A stretch of 64,000 nt of DNA, taken from assembly GCA_037447655.1 (NCBI GenBank), contig JBBHKE010002087.1:171226-235225 (forward strand), written 5' to 3'. Position 1 is the stretch's first letter; each line of letters starts with the position of its first letter. The notes beneath the pieces were generated by a model that searched no databases, was not told where the DNA came from, and saw nothing but the letters and a program-made list of their open reading frames with translations. The position numbers and the translations under genes were made by a program. This document shows, piece by piece, positions 33,601-45,967 of this stretch. Source of the DNA: Zygnema cylindricum (lineage: Eukaryota; Streptophyta; Zygnematophyceae; Zygnematales; Zygnemataceae).

Positions 33601-36600
33601 CCTTTCCTGGGATGCAAATTACTGAGTTTATTTTTGAGATGACCTTCTGATTTTCGTTGTTAAACTTTTTGGTGCCTTGCATTGCAGAATGTTCATTCAC
33701 AACACCGAAATCTTAACTATTTCCAACAGCACCTTTGCCGACAATTTGTGGTCCATCAATCTGAACCAGGATCATGAAGTCAATGTAAAAGACTCCATGA
33801 TTGTGGCGCTCACCCCCAACTATGGAAATCCAACCCAGTGCTGGTCAAGTGACGCTTGGGCAAACTGCCGTCCTGCCGTAGGCTGCAGGTAAAGGACAAA
33901 ACAGTACAACTAGTTTTTTCCTCATGCAAATTACTTGTCTAATATGTTTGTGTACCACCTCGGATTTCCTCTGCTGTACCTGTTAACAGAATGGAACATG
34001 TGTTTGAATAATTTTACAACAATGTTGATTTATGTTAACTTTTGGAGATGCGTAAATATATTGCAACTATGCTGCTTAAAGCTATAAACATTACTGACTC
34101 ACAATTTCTATGGATTTGGTTTAATATTTGGGATTTTGCAGCATGCCTTTGAAATGGGGAGCCCAGGGAAGGTCCACTGGAGGCTTCATGCGAAGTGCTC
34201 CCAATGTTGGAATCATCCTCGATCAATATCGGGCATTTGATTCTCCAACGCCTAACTGGATCACAAATGTCAGGTGTGAACACAACTATTTTCCTACTTG
34301 CTCAAATGGCTGCCAGAGTTGAAAAGGTTACTGATTGAGAGAGCCCGTGACAAGTAAAAAAGTGAGCATAAGATTTATCTGGAAACGAGCTTGAATTGTT
34401 AGCCGAACAAAACACTTTTTTCTGGCAGCTTTGGTGAATATTTCAATTTGTCCACTGACTGTTTTTGGTTTTTTTTTTGTGAATCTACAGCTTTAGTAAC
34501 TTTGAGACAACTTGCCGAATGTCTGCCGCGATTGCGACCACGGGACCGGCTGACTATTGGAGTTCTGGTCACACGTTGAGGGTAAAAACCTGGGCTAATG
34601 CCTTCGCCCATTTCTATTCTGCACTTTTTGTCTTGTGTTGATGAGTTGAAGAAATAAACTTGGTAAAGAAAATTGTGTTCTCGAACATTTGCTTTTTTGT
34701 GGTTGTTTACATCCTTTTGGGTTTGCTCTTTTCATTGTATTAACTTCTGTTAACGTTTGCAGGGTCTCAGATTTTCTGCCAACACCAACCCCATCTGGCT
34801 GACTCCCCGAATAAACCGCTTCCTGGTAAATGACGGAGCTTTCATTTCAGGAGGGCTTCATTCAGTCGAGTAACCTAACATTGCTATTAGAGTTAGTGAA
34901 TTGAAGTGGAATCAGTGTTAACTAGACTAAAACATGTTTTCCCGCGTGTGTTAAGTGGCTCATTATGGGCCAGGTCAGTTAACCAGTAGTAATACTAATT
35001 GATGGTTTAGGGTCAAAAATACATGCGCCGGAAGCAGAGTTATTAACTCAAGAAACCATGGAAAGTGTAATTTAGCCATGAAAAGTCGTTAAATTGCAGG
35101 AACTAACAGAAGTGAATCCAATACCATCCCCTTGTTTAAAAAGGAACTGTTTTATTTCAAACTTCAACAAACCCATTATTGTGGACATATTTTCTCATGA
35201 CTTGCACATCATATGACCCCTTTGGGGACATTAACTAACTTCTTACTTCTGTTTATCTCTTGTGTTGTTGCAGCCTTGGGATATCACATCCGATGCAGGT
35301 GAACAGTCTCAGTTTTTCACTCTATTTGATGCGGATGGGAGTGTGATTGGCGCCCCTGGATACATAGTAGCCAACAATCCAGCCATCATCCCTCCGGATG
35401 CAAACACCAGTTGCCAGTTTAACGCTACATGGAACGCTTATAAGTGCCCGGGAACGTGTTACCGAAGTATGAAATTCCTTTATTCCGAACCTGGCTTCAG
35501 TTTCTCACAAGCCAATAAGGCATACGTCCTTGGAGACTGGAGGTACACACATCGATTTTGACACAGCTTCATTGTTTCTATAAATACTGCATCGCGCTTT
35601 GTCAAATTCCTGTTCTGTTCTACGACCCGTAAGAATCCTCTTCATTGACGAAGTTTGTTCGATTGCTTACAACTGACCCGATTGTGCTGTTTTGTTTCTC
35701 TTTCTTTTAACTGTTACAGCTACCTCAGGATCACTCGCGTGAGTGACGGTCAGGTCCTGAACCTCTTCGGCAACCTCAACTCAGCAATGGGAACGTATCA
35801 AAGTCGAGAATACTACGCGACGCTGTTGGCTGACCAGACGTACCAAATCGCAATCATTCCACCAACCGCCACACCCAGCTTCTACCCTTCAAAGATCACT
35901 TTTGAACTCAAGGACCCAGGCTGGTGTGGAAGGGGGTTTACTCTCCAGTTCCTCCCTAGTTTAACGGCCAGCTGGACTATCCCACCCACAGACCGTACAT
36001 ACTTCAGGTTCGACACGATCTCGCCCTTTCAGTCTGTTTTACTCTCCTCCTGTTCACGTCACCGTTTTATACCATCTTTTCCCTGGCAATTGTGCATCTC
36101 CCTGAAGTATGACTTGCTTACTTGAGCTGATACGCTTCGCTGTCTTCCCCGCCTTGTGCGTGCGTGTGCTTCGCCTGCAGTCGGTGTGCCGGAGCCGGCC
36201 CTCTCGACTCGACCAGGTCGCAGCTGTCGTACATCTGCGGCTCCGGAGTGCCCGCCACGCTGCAGCTCCAGGTGGCGCCCGCGTGGGCCGACACTCTAAT
36301 TGTGTACGCGGGAACGGACAGCGTGGCGTGCAGCGGCTCCAGGTATGGCTTCGCGCCTTGTGTCTTCTGTGGTCAATCCATTCCATCGCGATAAATCTGG
36401 TAACCGATATATTGGATATCGTTGAGGAGGGGGGGGGCAGAGGTCGCAAAAGTCAAAATTTTACATAACCGAAACCGACCGTTTTTTTTTTTCAAAATCT
36501 GAGTAACCGACGCTCGACCGGGTTATGTCACGCTCCAAAATTGTTAACCGTTAACCGACCGGCGTTTACGAAAATAAAAGTTAACCGAAACTCGATTTCT

Positions 36601-39600
36601 CGCGACTAACCGTGCCCGCCCGTAACCGAAAAAGTACAAAATGTGTACGGAGAAATTGATGTTTTAAGTGGCGTAAAAATGTTAACACTACAGTACTAGC
36701 GATACCTGTGTAGTCACGAATGAGAAAAAAACCCTAAACATATTTATACGCGGGACGTCCGCGCGGCGCGGCGCGTCGTAAAACGAAACGAGTGTGGACG
36801 TCGAGAGTAAAACTCCCACACGTTGTCGTTAGCGCGAAAATCGCAAGGTTCAGTACAGTACGTGGAGCAAGAAAACGTATGTGTTAGGACGGATCCGATA
36901 TATCGATTTTTCATTGATTAATAAAGGCACATATCGGCTACCGGTGATAAGCCTACCGATACACAATACTAAATTGTTTTCTCTTCAATAGAATGTTCAG
37001 CCTGCGAACGTCTACTGCTTGTTTCTTTCAGCAAAACTCGTGTGTCCTGCCATTTTTCCCTTTTCATTGGTTCTTGTATCAAACTCGCGAAGTAGTGCTC
37101 TTACCATGCATTTTGTGTATTTTGTATTTTTTTCCATGTAGTTCACAATGTCGACAAGCTACGAATAATCTCCGTCGCACTGACTTCATGACACTGCCAC
37201 TAACAAGTTCTTTTTTGGAAAGAAGTTTAGAAATGGCTGAATGCTGCCTTGACATTGTTTCCTTGGCAGTTTGCATCAAGCATTACTCTGGAGCTGATCT
37301 GCATATTGTTTTAGCATGTACGTGGCAGCAATTGATTGGCCAACTATTGTTCTGTTTCCATGATGTGAATGTTGCAGTCAGTGCAGCGCTTTTTGGAGTG
37401 GCGGCGTTTGGTCCTTCGACGAAAGCGGAATCGAACAGCGGCCACTTTTCTATAATCCGCTAACGAGCACTGCCAGCTGGAAATCTGGAGTTGGACCAAT
37501 CGCCTATGCAAGTTGTAAGCTCCTTACGTCGTCCGTCAAAATTTTCTTTTGGCATTGTTACTGTAAAGTATCTTTGTAATACCGTGTTTGAAAACCTCTT
37601 TTTCTTTTTAAATCTGCTCAATTTTCTCAATAAAACAGAGTAGTCTCTGATCCTGCATGTTTTATTGGAAATGTTGCACTTTTATCCTTTTCTTTGTTGT
37701 ATGCCGAAAGCTGTGTCTTTGAGTTGGTATGCTCTCTTTCTATGACTTGGGCTGATATACCAGGGGTGTTTAATGTCCAATAGGGAAAAATCCGTACATC
37801 AAGACCTGGCTTATGTCGTTGTACCTTTTAACATATTACTTCCGACGTACTTTTACCCTCACAAGCACAGGGTGCTATTCTGCTCTCGTTATTGATGCCA
37901 TCCTAAATGATGGCGTTGTGGTTTATCTAAACAACAAGGAAATGTTCAGAGCCAATATGCCCAATGGTACTGTTACAAATGCAACAAATGTAAGTTCACT
38001 TGCTTGCCTGAAGAGGCCACTCAGTTATCCATGCTTCCAGTCTGTGTGCCGGACAGTATTGTTGCCTTGTGTCTTTGATCCTCTTCTTTGATCCTTGAGT
38101 CATATATGTAACCAGTTCACATTTTAAAGGGAAAAGGATGAAAATGATTGATTTGATGTCGAGTTGGTGTTCGCCAAATTTTGACTTATGGAACATTTAA
38201 ATGTTCAGGCGCTTGTCAACAATGGCGCATTCCCTAATTGGCAAAGCTTCAGAGTACCTCTTCCAGGCGTAAACAACAGTTATTTTCTTGCGGAAGGAGT
38301 GAATACTATTGCAGTGGAATTGCACGCTTATGCATGGTGGGTCGGGCAGATCGCATTCGATATGCGAGTATCAGCCGTTCGCTCGTGAGTGCCTATTCTT
38401 TTTTAAATTCTAAGTAGGAAAATAGTTATTTGGAACTTGATGGTAACCGAAGCCTTGTTGCTCCCATCATGTACTTGTATTAAAGATTGTCGCTTACATT
38501 GCACGAGTTAAGAAATTCTTGGTATTTTCAAAATATTTTAGACCTGCATTGCCTCTAGTTGTTCAACACAATTCTTCCTCCAACCTAAGATGTAACGAAG
38601 AGTTGGCATTATGGAAGGATTTACTTATTTTTTCAATAACGTTTCTAGCGGTTGGGTTTTCTCTGTGTGCTTCTGCTCTATGAGTTGATTAAAAATACTG
38701 CCTTTGTATCTGTGATCCATGTCTTTGCAGATTGTCTTGTTCCGACATTCCGAGCATCACTCCAGAAATCTGTGATGGAGTGGACAACAATTTCAATGGT
38801 AAACGAAATATCTGCTCATTTTGCTCTCTCTTACCCGGTGCCTTTTTTATAATAGAGTTTTTTGCCGTGACACCCTGCTATACTCTGTGGTTTTTTCTTC
38901 TCTGCATTTATGTTTTGATGCCCCCAGTATGGGTTCAGTTGAAGTTGTCGAGTATCTGAACATGTACTGACAATAGGTTGATTCTCTAATGTGTTGCAGG
39001 TATGATCGATGAGAATGTGACAACAGGAGCACTGCTGACAAGACCATGTAAGACAGCCTGTGGTGTTGGCATAGAAACATGTATAAGTGGATATTTCCAG
39101 AACTGTACAGCTCCACCCGTGAAACCAGATGTGTAAGTTTTTAAATCTTAGGCACTCTTCCTTACTCGTAGTGTTTACTGGAAAGTAGAGTTAATTCGAA
39201 GTTGAACCAAAACTCTCAAATTATTCATATGTTACTACCGCTATTTCACTGAAAATCTCTCAGTCCAAGTCCCTGTTTCAAATTAGTTTTTTGAGAACAT
39301 CCTGCAGTTCCATGATCAGATTGTCCAACTCCGCTTCTTTTGTTCTCCTTTTTGCTGACATGCTTTGTTTAAAACTCATGTGACGTTTTATCAAGTGCTG
39401 TCACTTTGTTTTATCACTTTTCCAGGCCCGCAGAAACCAACTTTTCTTATACCTTTTGTACCTTTCCTTCATCTAATCTCAACCTAACCTGTTTTCTTTC
39501 CTCATCTAATGTGAACCAAACCTAATTTGCATCTGGTTGTTTCTGTTGGTATGCTTGTCTTTCAGATGCAATAACATCGATGATGACTGTGATGGACTCG

Positions 39601-42000
39601 TAGACAACGGTCCTCTCCGTTTGAATTGTAATGTCAACCAGACTTGCAGTATGGGCAAGTGTTTGCCAGTCACGAATGCGACAACTGTCGTACCGATATT
39701 TCCGGTCAATAGTTCTAACTGGTATTACTACGACAAAGCACCGACAGTCGATCCATCATGGGTAACAGGGTAACATCACAACCTGTACGAACAAATGTGA
39801 AAATTTTTGGCAGTAAATTTTTAGTTTTTTAGGTGTGCAACTAAAGGTTTGTGTCATTTGTTCGTCAGATGACGAAAATGTTCTTTTTTCTTCTGAATGA
39901 ATTAATGGATATGGGAATGTAGGAATGTTTTTTTTTCTAATGCTGTGAATAAATGTGACTGAACAGGAATGTTTCATCCTGGCCGAAGGGTGCTGGTCCT
40001 TTGGGCTACAACAACGATAAGCCTTCTTGGGATACTTTCAACACAACCCTCAGATTTTTCACTCCGGATACATTGGCTGTCTATTTTGTCAAACAGTTTA
40101 ATCTCACCAGTTCTCTTATCAGCAATACATTCAGCATAGGTAAGTCCCAGACATTGTTTCTCCTTATATGCTTCCTTTTTCAGGATATCACAGTTCTCAA
40201 TGTATGGGGAACGTGTATCCAAGTTCATGTATTCAAGTCAAATCCTTCGTCTAAATTTTCCTTGAAAATCCTGAAAACCCCCCAAGAAAAAAGTATAAGA
40301 CTTTTAATGACGATCAATGGGGAATTGTAATTGTACCCAAACAGACTTCAATGTTCGAAGAACAGACGGCGCAGCTGTCTATATAAATGGAGTCGAGTTC
40401 TGGCGCTCTAACCTTCCTAATGGGACTCTTAATAAGACCGTGGCTGCCACAACCTACACTAATTCTTGGACAGCATCAAACCTTCCTTGGTCATATCAAA
40501 GATGTACAAGCTGTTTACGAAACAAGACAAGTTTACTCCTGGTACAGCTTCTTGTCACCGACAGATTACGGTTAAATTGTCTATTGTTCATCCTGTTTTT
40601 GTTTTGCTTTTTGTGCCGTTATGAGCTAATGTGGCTTAAACAGCAATAAGTGTGGTCTCTCTATGGCAGGCATATAATAGAGCTGAAAACTCCGTTTTTG
40701 ATTTTTTTTGTTAGCTGGACAAACATCTTCAAGTTTTCTCCCTTTGTGAGCCAAGTCACCTTCTTTGAGTCAAGTTTAGTGTGTTCCACAGGAAGTTTTG
40801 AGTGCTGCTTCGTTTTACTATTGTCCACAACCTTTGTCGTAACCCTTTACTGATTACATGGAACCTGCTATTTTCAGCCTGGAATAAATTGGGTCGCTGT
40901 CGAACTCCATGTTTCATGGTATTGGAAAGGTAACGCTGCGTTTGACATGGAACTGTTCCGTAATCAGCCCATTCCATGCAACTCTTTGCCTGGAGCACCG
41001 AGAGCTTGTGCGCGACAGATTTTGCAAGTCATTTCTCCGGTGAGTCCGATAAGCAAATATTAACAATGTCGATGATGGAAACGGGCAAAACCGATTTTAT
41101 CTGCGCTTGGTTGACATTATTTATGTTACGTCACCTGAATATGTTAATTCTTCTGTTCACAGGTATCTACCACGTGGCAATATTCGGACGGATCTTTGCC
41201 CATACCTCCATCCAATTGGATGTTGCCTTCATTCAATGCTGCCTCCTGGAAAACAGGTATTCTACCTTTGGAAAATTATATTACAGATAAAAAGCATTTT
41301 TCTGTTGTTTCCGATGTCGGTCTAAGTAACCAGTTTCAAGAATAGTTAGGTCTAATAGGAGACAATGATTTTTGCAGGTGATGCGCTTATGGCCTTGGCT
41401 AGCTACAATGGAAGGAAAACCACTCTGGATCCTGGAAACGGTACTGAAGTTCAACGAACATATTATTTCCGAAGGAAAATAACTGTCCTTGATGCTTTCT
41501 GTTATTCACAACTCAACAGTATTCTCATGGTCAACGATGGAGCTGTGAGTTCAAACATCTCCACATTTTCTGCTCTTTTAACTTCTAACGTAAAAAAATA
41601 AACAAATAAATTAGTGAACGATAAATACATGAATAAATAGAGGATGGAGAGGGGGATATTTGTCAGTTAAAAGGTTAAAAAACAAACTTTCGGCTGTTTC
41701 TGTTTCCTTTTTCTGAGGTCTTTTTTTGTGCCGTTTCTTCAGGTAATTTATATGAACGGTGTGGAAATGTATCGTTCGTGGCAACTTCCTCGCGGTCCGA
41801 TAGACAATTCCACTTTTGCCAGTACCACAGGAAACTGGCAGTTTAATACAAACAGTTTCTCGGGCGGTTGGCTCAAAAAGGGAACGAATGTGATAGCAAT
41901 AGAGATCCACAGAGCTCCTTGGAACAAAGACTGGGTGTTTTTTGACTGGCAACTGACTGGTTACAGAGAGGCCTTCTCATGCTCACCTCTCCCCCCTTGA
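28900..42000 (+). CDS. Secreted mosaic protein: G8 domain, beta-helix, MopE-type metal-binding repeats, three sandwich modules (about 30 exons)
   Basis: This is the main host gene, about 4.95 kb of coding sequence (about 1,650 residues) and TGA at 41998. The start ATG at 28900 opens a signal peptide (MASLSLSQARLVLLVAATC...), then a Pro/Ser-rich linker. G8 plus parallel beta-helix is the core shared by CEMIP, TMEM2 and PKHD1L1, which are extracellular or membrane-anchored; CEMIP and TMEM2 act in hyaluronan turnover. No C-terminal transmembrane segment is seen, so the product is probably secreted. Many NxS/T sites fit secretion. All introns are GT-AG and phases agree from exon 3 to the end. The exon 1-2 join is off by one base in my model, so the N-terminus is uncertain and a small exon may be missing. 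The substrate is unknown. Confidence 0.85.
29282..29308 (+). repeat. T27 homopolymer in intron 1
   Basis: 27 consecutive T on the coding strand of the G8 gene. Confidence 0.95.
30494..30770 (+). repeat. Pyrimidine-rich intron (CT microsatellite)
   Basis: The whole of intron 3 is dominated by CTCTCTCC-type repeats on the coding strand, ending TTTTGCAG. SRP9 in this window has the same strand bias, so it appears to be a property of introns in this genome. Confidence 0.85.
31609..34825 (+). other. Exons 6-15: right-handed parallel beta-helix region
   Basis: Exons: 31609-31794, 31926-32095, 32464-32608, 32810-32921, 33092-33269, 33414-33472, 33688-33888, 34142-34273, 34491-34581, 34763-34825. 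Diagnostic CEMIP/TMEM2-type strings are VEVFKMGQQGNLGRYSIHFH, RCVVIHATHNVTVSNNVAYN, GHCYMTEEGGEMDNTFINNL and GFWIELRTSV, with repeated asparagine-ladder-like NN and NF motifs. All ten junctions keep frame. This region corresponds to residues of about 310-755 in the model. Confidence 0.85.
35274..36342 (+). other. Exons 16-18: C-terminal part of the CEMIP-like core
   Basis: Exons: 35274-35542, 35720-36007, 36181-36342. Exon 16 (PWDITSDAGEQSQFFTLFDA, CPGTCYRSMKFLY) and exon 17 (YLRITRVSDGQVLNLFGNL, YYATLLADQTYQIAII) resemble the segment following the helix in CEMIP/TMEM2. Exon 18 encodes a Cys-containing GSGVPATLQLQVAPAWADTL segment of uncertain family. The long intron 36343-37377 contains hAT-like repeat sequence. 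Confidence 0.7.
36385..36971. mobile_element. Degenerate hAT-like element inside an intron of the G8 gene
   Basis: The right end CTACCGATACACAATACTA matches the terminus of the TATCGG hAT-like family. The left part near 36400 (GTAACCGATATATTGG) is degenerate. The middle is rich in AACCGA words, unlike the other copies, and may be a further insertion. It lies entirely within intron 18. Confidence 0.5.
37378..38384 (+). other. Exons 19-21: sandwich module 1
   Basis: Exons: 37378-37514, 37784-37989, 38209-38384. The module pattern is W..GVWSFDESG, then a short W.(S/K).G.GPI.Y turn, YYFRRTFTL, LNDGVVVYLNNKEMFRANMP, and GVNTIAVELHAYAWW with FDMRV at the end. This layout (DDGAVVYLNG, GTNVIAVE.H) is familiar from secreted bacterial, planctomycete and algal proteins and is probably a galactose-binding-like beta-sandwich (inference). 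Confidence 0.75.
38731..39769 (+). other. Exons 22-24: MopE-type putative metal-binding repeats
   Basis: Exons: 38731-38798, 39000-39132, 39566-39769. Two copies of the MopE pattern are seen. The first, ICDGVDNNFNGMIDE (exons 22-23), has Asn and Phe where the consensus has Asp and Cys. The second, CNNIDDDCDGLVDNG (exon 24), is canonical. Between them are CKTACGVGIETC and YFQNC, the usual spacer cysteines. Acidic loops of this kind are thought to bind calcium or other divalent metals. The end of exon 24 begins sandwich module 2 (NWYYYDKAPTVDPSW). Confidence 0.8.
39967..41039 (+). other. Exons 25-27: sandwich module 2
   Basis: Exons: 39967-40139, 40345-40541, 40878-41039. SWPKGAGPLGYNNDKPSWDT, then VYFVKQFNL, DGAAVYINGVEFWRSNLPNG, and PGINWVAVELHVSWYWKGN with FDMELF. 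The donor of exon 26 (CTG/GTACAG) is chosen because it keeps phase; the frame stays open beyond it to 40649, so this junction is less certain than the others. Confidence 0.7.
41163..42000 (+). other. Exons 28-30: sandwich module 3 and C-terminus
   Basis: Exons: 41163-41256, 41378-41544, 41743-42000. STTWQYSDGSLPIPPSNW, YYFRRKITVLDAFCYSQLN, LMVNDGAVIYMNGVEMYRSW, GTNVIAIEIHRAPWNKDWVF and FDWQLTGYREAF, ending ...SCSPLPP and TGA. There is no GPI or transmembrane tail. An AATAAA-like poly(A) signal occurs near 42182. Confidence 0.8.
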
Positions 42001-43670
42001 TTTGTTTTTTTTTTTTTGTCGACTTTTCATAGTTAAGTTATTGCTTAAGGTGAACATTTTGGCAGGCAGGCTCGTTGGTCTTGGTTGCTCCAAGCACGGG
42101 GGATACAGTTAAGTTATTAGAGGGTTTAGGATTTAGTGATGAAGGTCATTGGGAGTTCGGCTGTTATGTTGTCTCGAGGAAAATAAAGTTTCGGAAGCTA
42201 TCTACATGCAAGTAATTTTACCTTTTTTGAATTCTTTTATTCAAATTTAGAGTGGTGGTTCTCCTCATGATCAATTGCAGCGATGGTTGAATCCATGGAA
42301 GTTTTCAGTTTAATGATGGATTTGATTCTGAGTCTGATGTGTGGATTCTGGTCAAACAAATTCATAATGGAAATGGTCATTTATGTTTATATTCAGTGGC
42401 CGTGAAAGATTGTCTTTTAAGCTATGAGATATGCTTAGATGGCACATCTAATGACTCAGATTATGTATGGTTTCTTTTCCCCTCTGTTTCATGTACCATG
42501 TCAGGGTCTCTTCAACAGTGTTTGGCAGGTTATAGCCTGATTACAAGTCAAAAATTACTCAGTGTTTTCAGAGTTACCGTACAATTTCGTCAGTAATGTA
42601 GAGTTTAATCACAAAATTGTGTAGGATTACTCGTATTGTAAGCACAGAATGTGTGTTAATACAGAATGTAACCATGTTATTGGTGGAATGTAGCTGGACT
42701 GAAATGTTCCATTTCCTCTTTGTCTGCTCCATTATTCGCTAGAGGTTGCATATTCATGACAACGATATAAGCCTCAAGAAAAATCATTCTACAGAATTCA
42801 GTTTTGTTAAACTTATTTTTACTTCGTGTTGACTACGTACGAAACTTGAACGATCAGACGAAGTTCCTGTTATCCATTTTCCCAACAGAGCCACATAAAT
42901 CAATCCGAAAAAACAACACATCTACCTCCTTGTGACGTGAGTCCAAAACAGCCCCTCCTGCCACTTGCGCTCCAATGAGTGTCAAGAAAGTGCATCGCTA
43001 GAATGCTCCAACTGGCCAAGTAGTGAACCAAAAACAGATGCCTTGGATGGCTCGCTTATGTTCTCTAGCCTAACATCAACCTCCATTGGTTGGTTGAAGA
43101 TTGGTGGTACCATGTTAGCTTGATAGTAAGTATGAGCCGGCTGCTTTTTTCAGTGAATGAGCATGGCGATAGTTTATGGTTTTAAGGTTTCAGTATGGAG
43201 CAGCTCTTTTACATTCGGTCCCTATCCTAAAGGGCTAACTTGACTTCCGAATATTGTCCCAGTGGACAGAATTGCGCAAATGTAGGGAAATGGGAAAAGT
43301 AAAAAAGTGTGGAGGTAGGTTGGTGGGGCCGGGCTGTCTGAAAGGGGGGGAGAAGCCCCTGCTTTGTTGTAAAGCTATGCTACATAGCGTGGCGTAGGGG
43401 ATTGGCAACATTTCAACTTGACTGTCCAGCCATTGTGACAATACTTTAACTCGCTTGTCGATTTGGATGGTTAATTGTACTTCCCAGTTTCTTAATTCTG
43501 TGAATCAGAACATGGCGCCGAACGAGTTTCTTGTGTCTCTACGTTTTCAACGTTAACAAGCAAATTTATGATATGGTTGTCACCATCACTCGATAAGAGC
43601 TTCTCAAGATGCTTCCCTCTGCCTCCTCATGTGCCCAGTTTCTCTACTGCATAAGCCCTGATTCTGGAGC
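42001..43670. other. 3' flank of the G8 gene, unassigned
   Basis: AAATAAAG near 42182 could be the poly(A) signal. Beyond that I see no gene and no transposon terminus. Confidence 0.35.
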
Positions 43671-44071
43671 TTGGCTGCTAGATGCACCCCATTCTCTCCA
43701 CCCTTCTTTCACACCTTCTCAGTCCACTGCTGCCCTCAGGTAGGCTCGGCCTCCAGCATCCCTCTTTCCTCCGCTCTCTCGTTTGCTGACGCGACCATGC
43801 TCTTCGGCCCGACAGCGTCCATTGGCTTCGTTTCTCCCACGGGGAAGAGTTGATTCCGGCGCGCGACACTCTTGCACTGCTTTCTGCAGGGCGGCTTGTC
43901 AGTTCGCCGTCACGTTTCGCATGGTATTCTTTCGCAGCGTACGGATGTTGTTTGGCACGAGGGTGGCCGCCGTATTCAGGAGGACGTTGTTTCGGCGAAG
44001 CCGGCCTCGGCGGCAGCTGCGGTTCGGCACGGTGGAGTGGCCGCGTCGCTAGGCGGGTCGGAAGCTGCGAA
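43671..44071 (+). other. GC-rich coding-like island of unknown function
   Basis: Composition differs sharply from the flanks. One frame after an acceptor-like CTTTCTGCAG (ending 43890) reads GGLSVRRHVSHG...EGGRRIQEDVVSAKPASAAA...GSEAANDLL and continues after the hAT-like insertion as WGRWRSRFLLARVLL. No family is recognised. It could be the last intact piece of a host exon. Confidence 0.35.
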
Positions 44072-44079
44072 TGATTTAT

Positions 44080-45259
44080 TACTGTTGTGTATCGGTAAGA
44101 ATTTGCCGATAACCGATATGGACCTTTTTTCGGGTACCCGATAATCGATATATTGGTACGATATATCGTTATCGGTGTTATCGCCGATAAAAAACCGATA
44201 TTTTTCGGTATTTATCGGCGATAACATCGATATCGATAACTATCGGCGATATTTGTACGGACCGTACATATGAATGTACGGCCAGTACACTCAACTGTAC
44301 GTCATATTCCCCAGACGCGCCGCAGACCCCCTTCCCCCCGATTTCGATAAAAAATCGCGATTTTTCCTTGATTATTTATTATTTAAGGGGGTTTTACTCG
44401 GGTTCCACGCTCCCATACCCTTCCTCAATGTCCGTTTGACTGTTAGTTATGCCCATAGATGTCCAATTCGTACGGATTTGGACTTTTCTGTGAAAATTAC
44501 GTAATATTCGTCGATTTCATACTTTTGGTAAAATTCGAGTAGATTTCTACGACATGTACGAAAAGCGAAATACTAGAAAATCCTTAAAAAATCTTTAAAA
44601 TTACAAACAACTAACATAAATGTACGAAATTATACGGAAAGTGTACCCTACAAACCTAATAATACGGCAAATCTGTGTTAACCGTACTGAATAATATATG
44701 AACGTACGGCAATGTACCCTATAAACCCTAAAATCCCCCCTTATATTATCCCTAAGTAGTACGGATATGAACAAACATTGCACGTAAATATACAAAAAAT
44801 GTAGCGCAGCTGTACTGAAATATACGAAAATGTACGGCAATGTATCCTCCAAACCCTAAAACTAGTATCCCTAACAAGTACGGAAAATACGGCCACTGTA
44901 CGTACATGTATGAAAAGTGTGCGGTAGTTATACTGAATACACGGAATTTAAGGAAATGTACTCTAAAACCCTAAAAATAATATATATAGCCCTAGAAAGT
45001 ACGGACATATACGGACACTGTATATAACTGTACGAAAAATGTACGGGTGCAATAGAAGGTACTTTATTATACAAAGTCAATGATATAATACAGTATGTTA
45101 TAAAGTACTATTGTATGTATACTATATTTTTTTTAAGTTATCGCCGATATAGAATTTGTTGGTCTCAGACCGATATATCGGAACCTCTGACCGTTCGATA
45201 ACGGATAACTATCAGTATCGGTGTTATCGCAATAACTTTTTTACCGATACACAACACTA
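44080..45259. mobile_element. hAT-like element (TAGTGTTGTGTATCGG family)
   Basis: Begins TACTGTTGTGTATCGGTAAG and ends TTACCGATACACAACACTA, with an exact 8-bp duplication TGATTTAT at 44072-44079 and 45260-45267. The interior has TATCGGCGATAACATCGATA-type words and a block of short divergent repeats containing AAACCCTAAAA (44,700-45,000). No transposase frame. It splits the GC-rich island. Confidence 0.8.
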
Positions 45260-45440
45260 TGATTTATTAATTTGGGGCCGGTGGCGGTCGAGATTTTTGC
45301 TTGCCAGGGTGTTGCTTTCAATGAGGCCTTGTATCTATTTTCGCCTCTTTTTTTTTGCTAGTTTTGCCTTCTCGTACCTTCTGCAGGGAACTGTACACAT
45401 TTTTTGCCTGCTACGTATGAAAGAGTGTAAAAGGCGTAAG

Positions 45441-45960
45441 GGTGCGTCCCCATGTATTAAAGTATCGACTTTATTCTGTCGTTTTGACACAGAACGCAGT
45501 TTGGTACGAGAAAAACTTTAGCTGTACAAAAAAACAAATTCTTTAAAAGTACAACAAACGTCGAGTCGATACTTTGAATGTACTTCATGTTCGTCGTCAT
45601 GTTAACTAATTTTGGCGTTTTACTTTTTTCGACCCCTTGGCAAGAGAATCTAGCCCGTCAAAAAACTTCATCAAAAATCACCTCGAGAGTGGGTTTCAGG
45701 GGAAGAATCACCCAAACAACGAATGAAAAAACGGCCCACGCACGCGCCACACGAGTGATAAAATTTTAAGACGAGGGAGAGCACTCGCTATTTTTCTCCC
45801 TCCCCGTCACGTGCATGTACGAAAAATACGAGCATGTACGGAAAAAAATCTGCAAGGGTCTCGGACATCCACTTTTATTCATGGGTCCAGAGCAGAGATT
45901 CGCGCCGTCGTCGTCTCTCCCCTCTCCCTCTTACACTATCGCTTTCATCTCTCACTTTTT
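45441..45960. mobile_element. Half of a Harbinger-like MITE, inverted relative to 12129-13105
   Basis: Begins GGGTGCGTCCCCATGTATTA after TAA. Its sequence is the reverse complement of about 12590-13105, including AAATCACCTCGAGAG near 45676. The partner terminus is missing; it abuts the next MITE at 45968. Confidence 0.5.
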
Positions 45961-45967
45961 AGAATGA

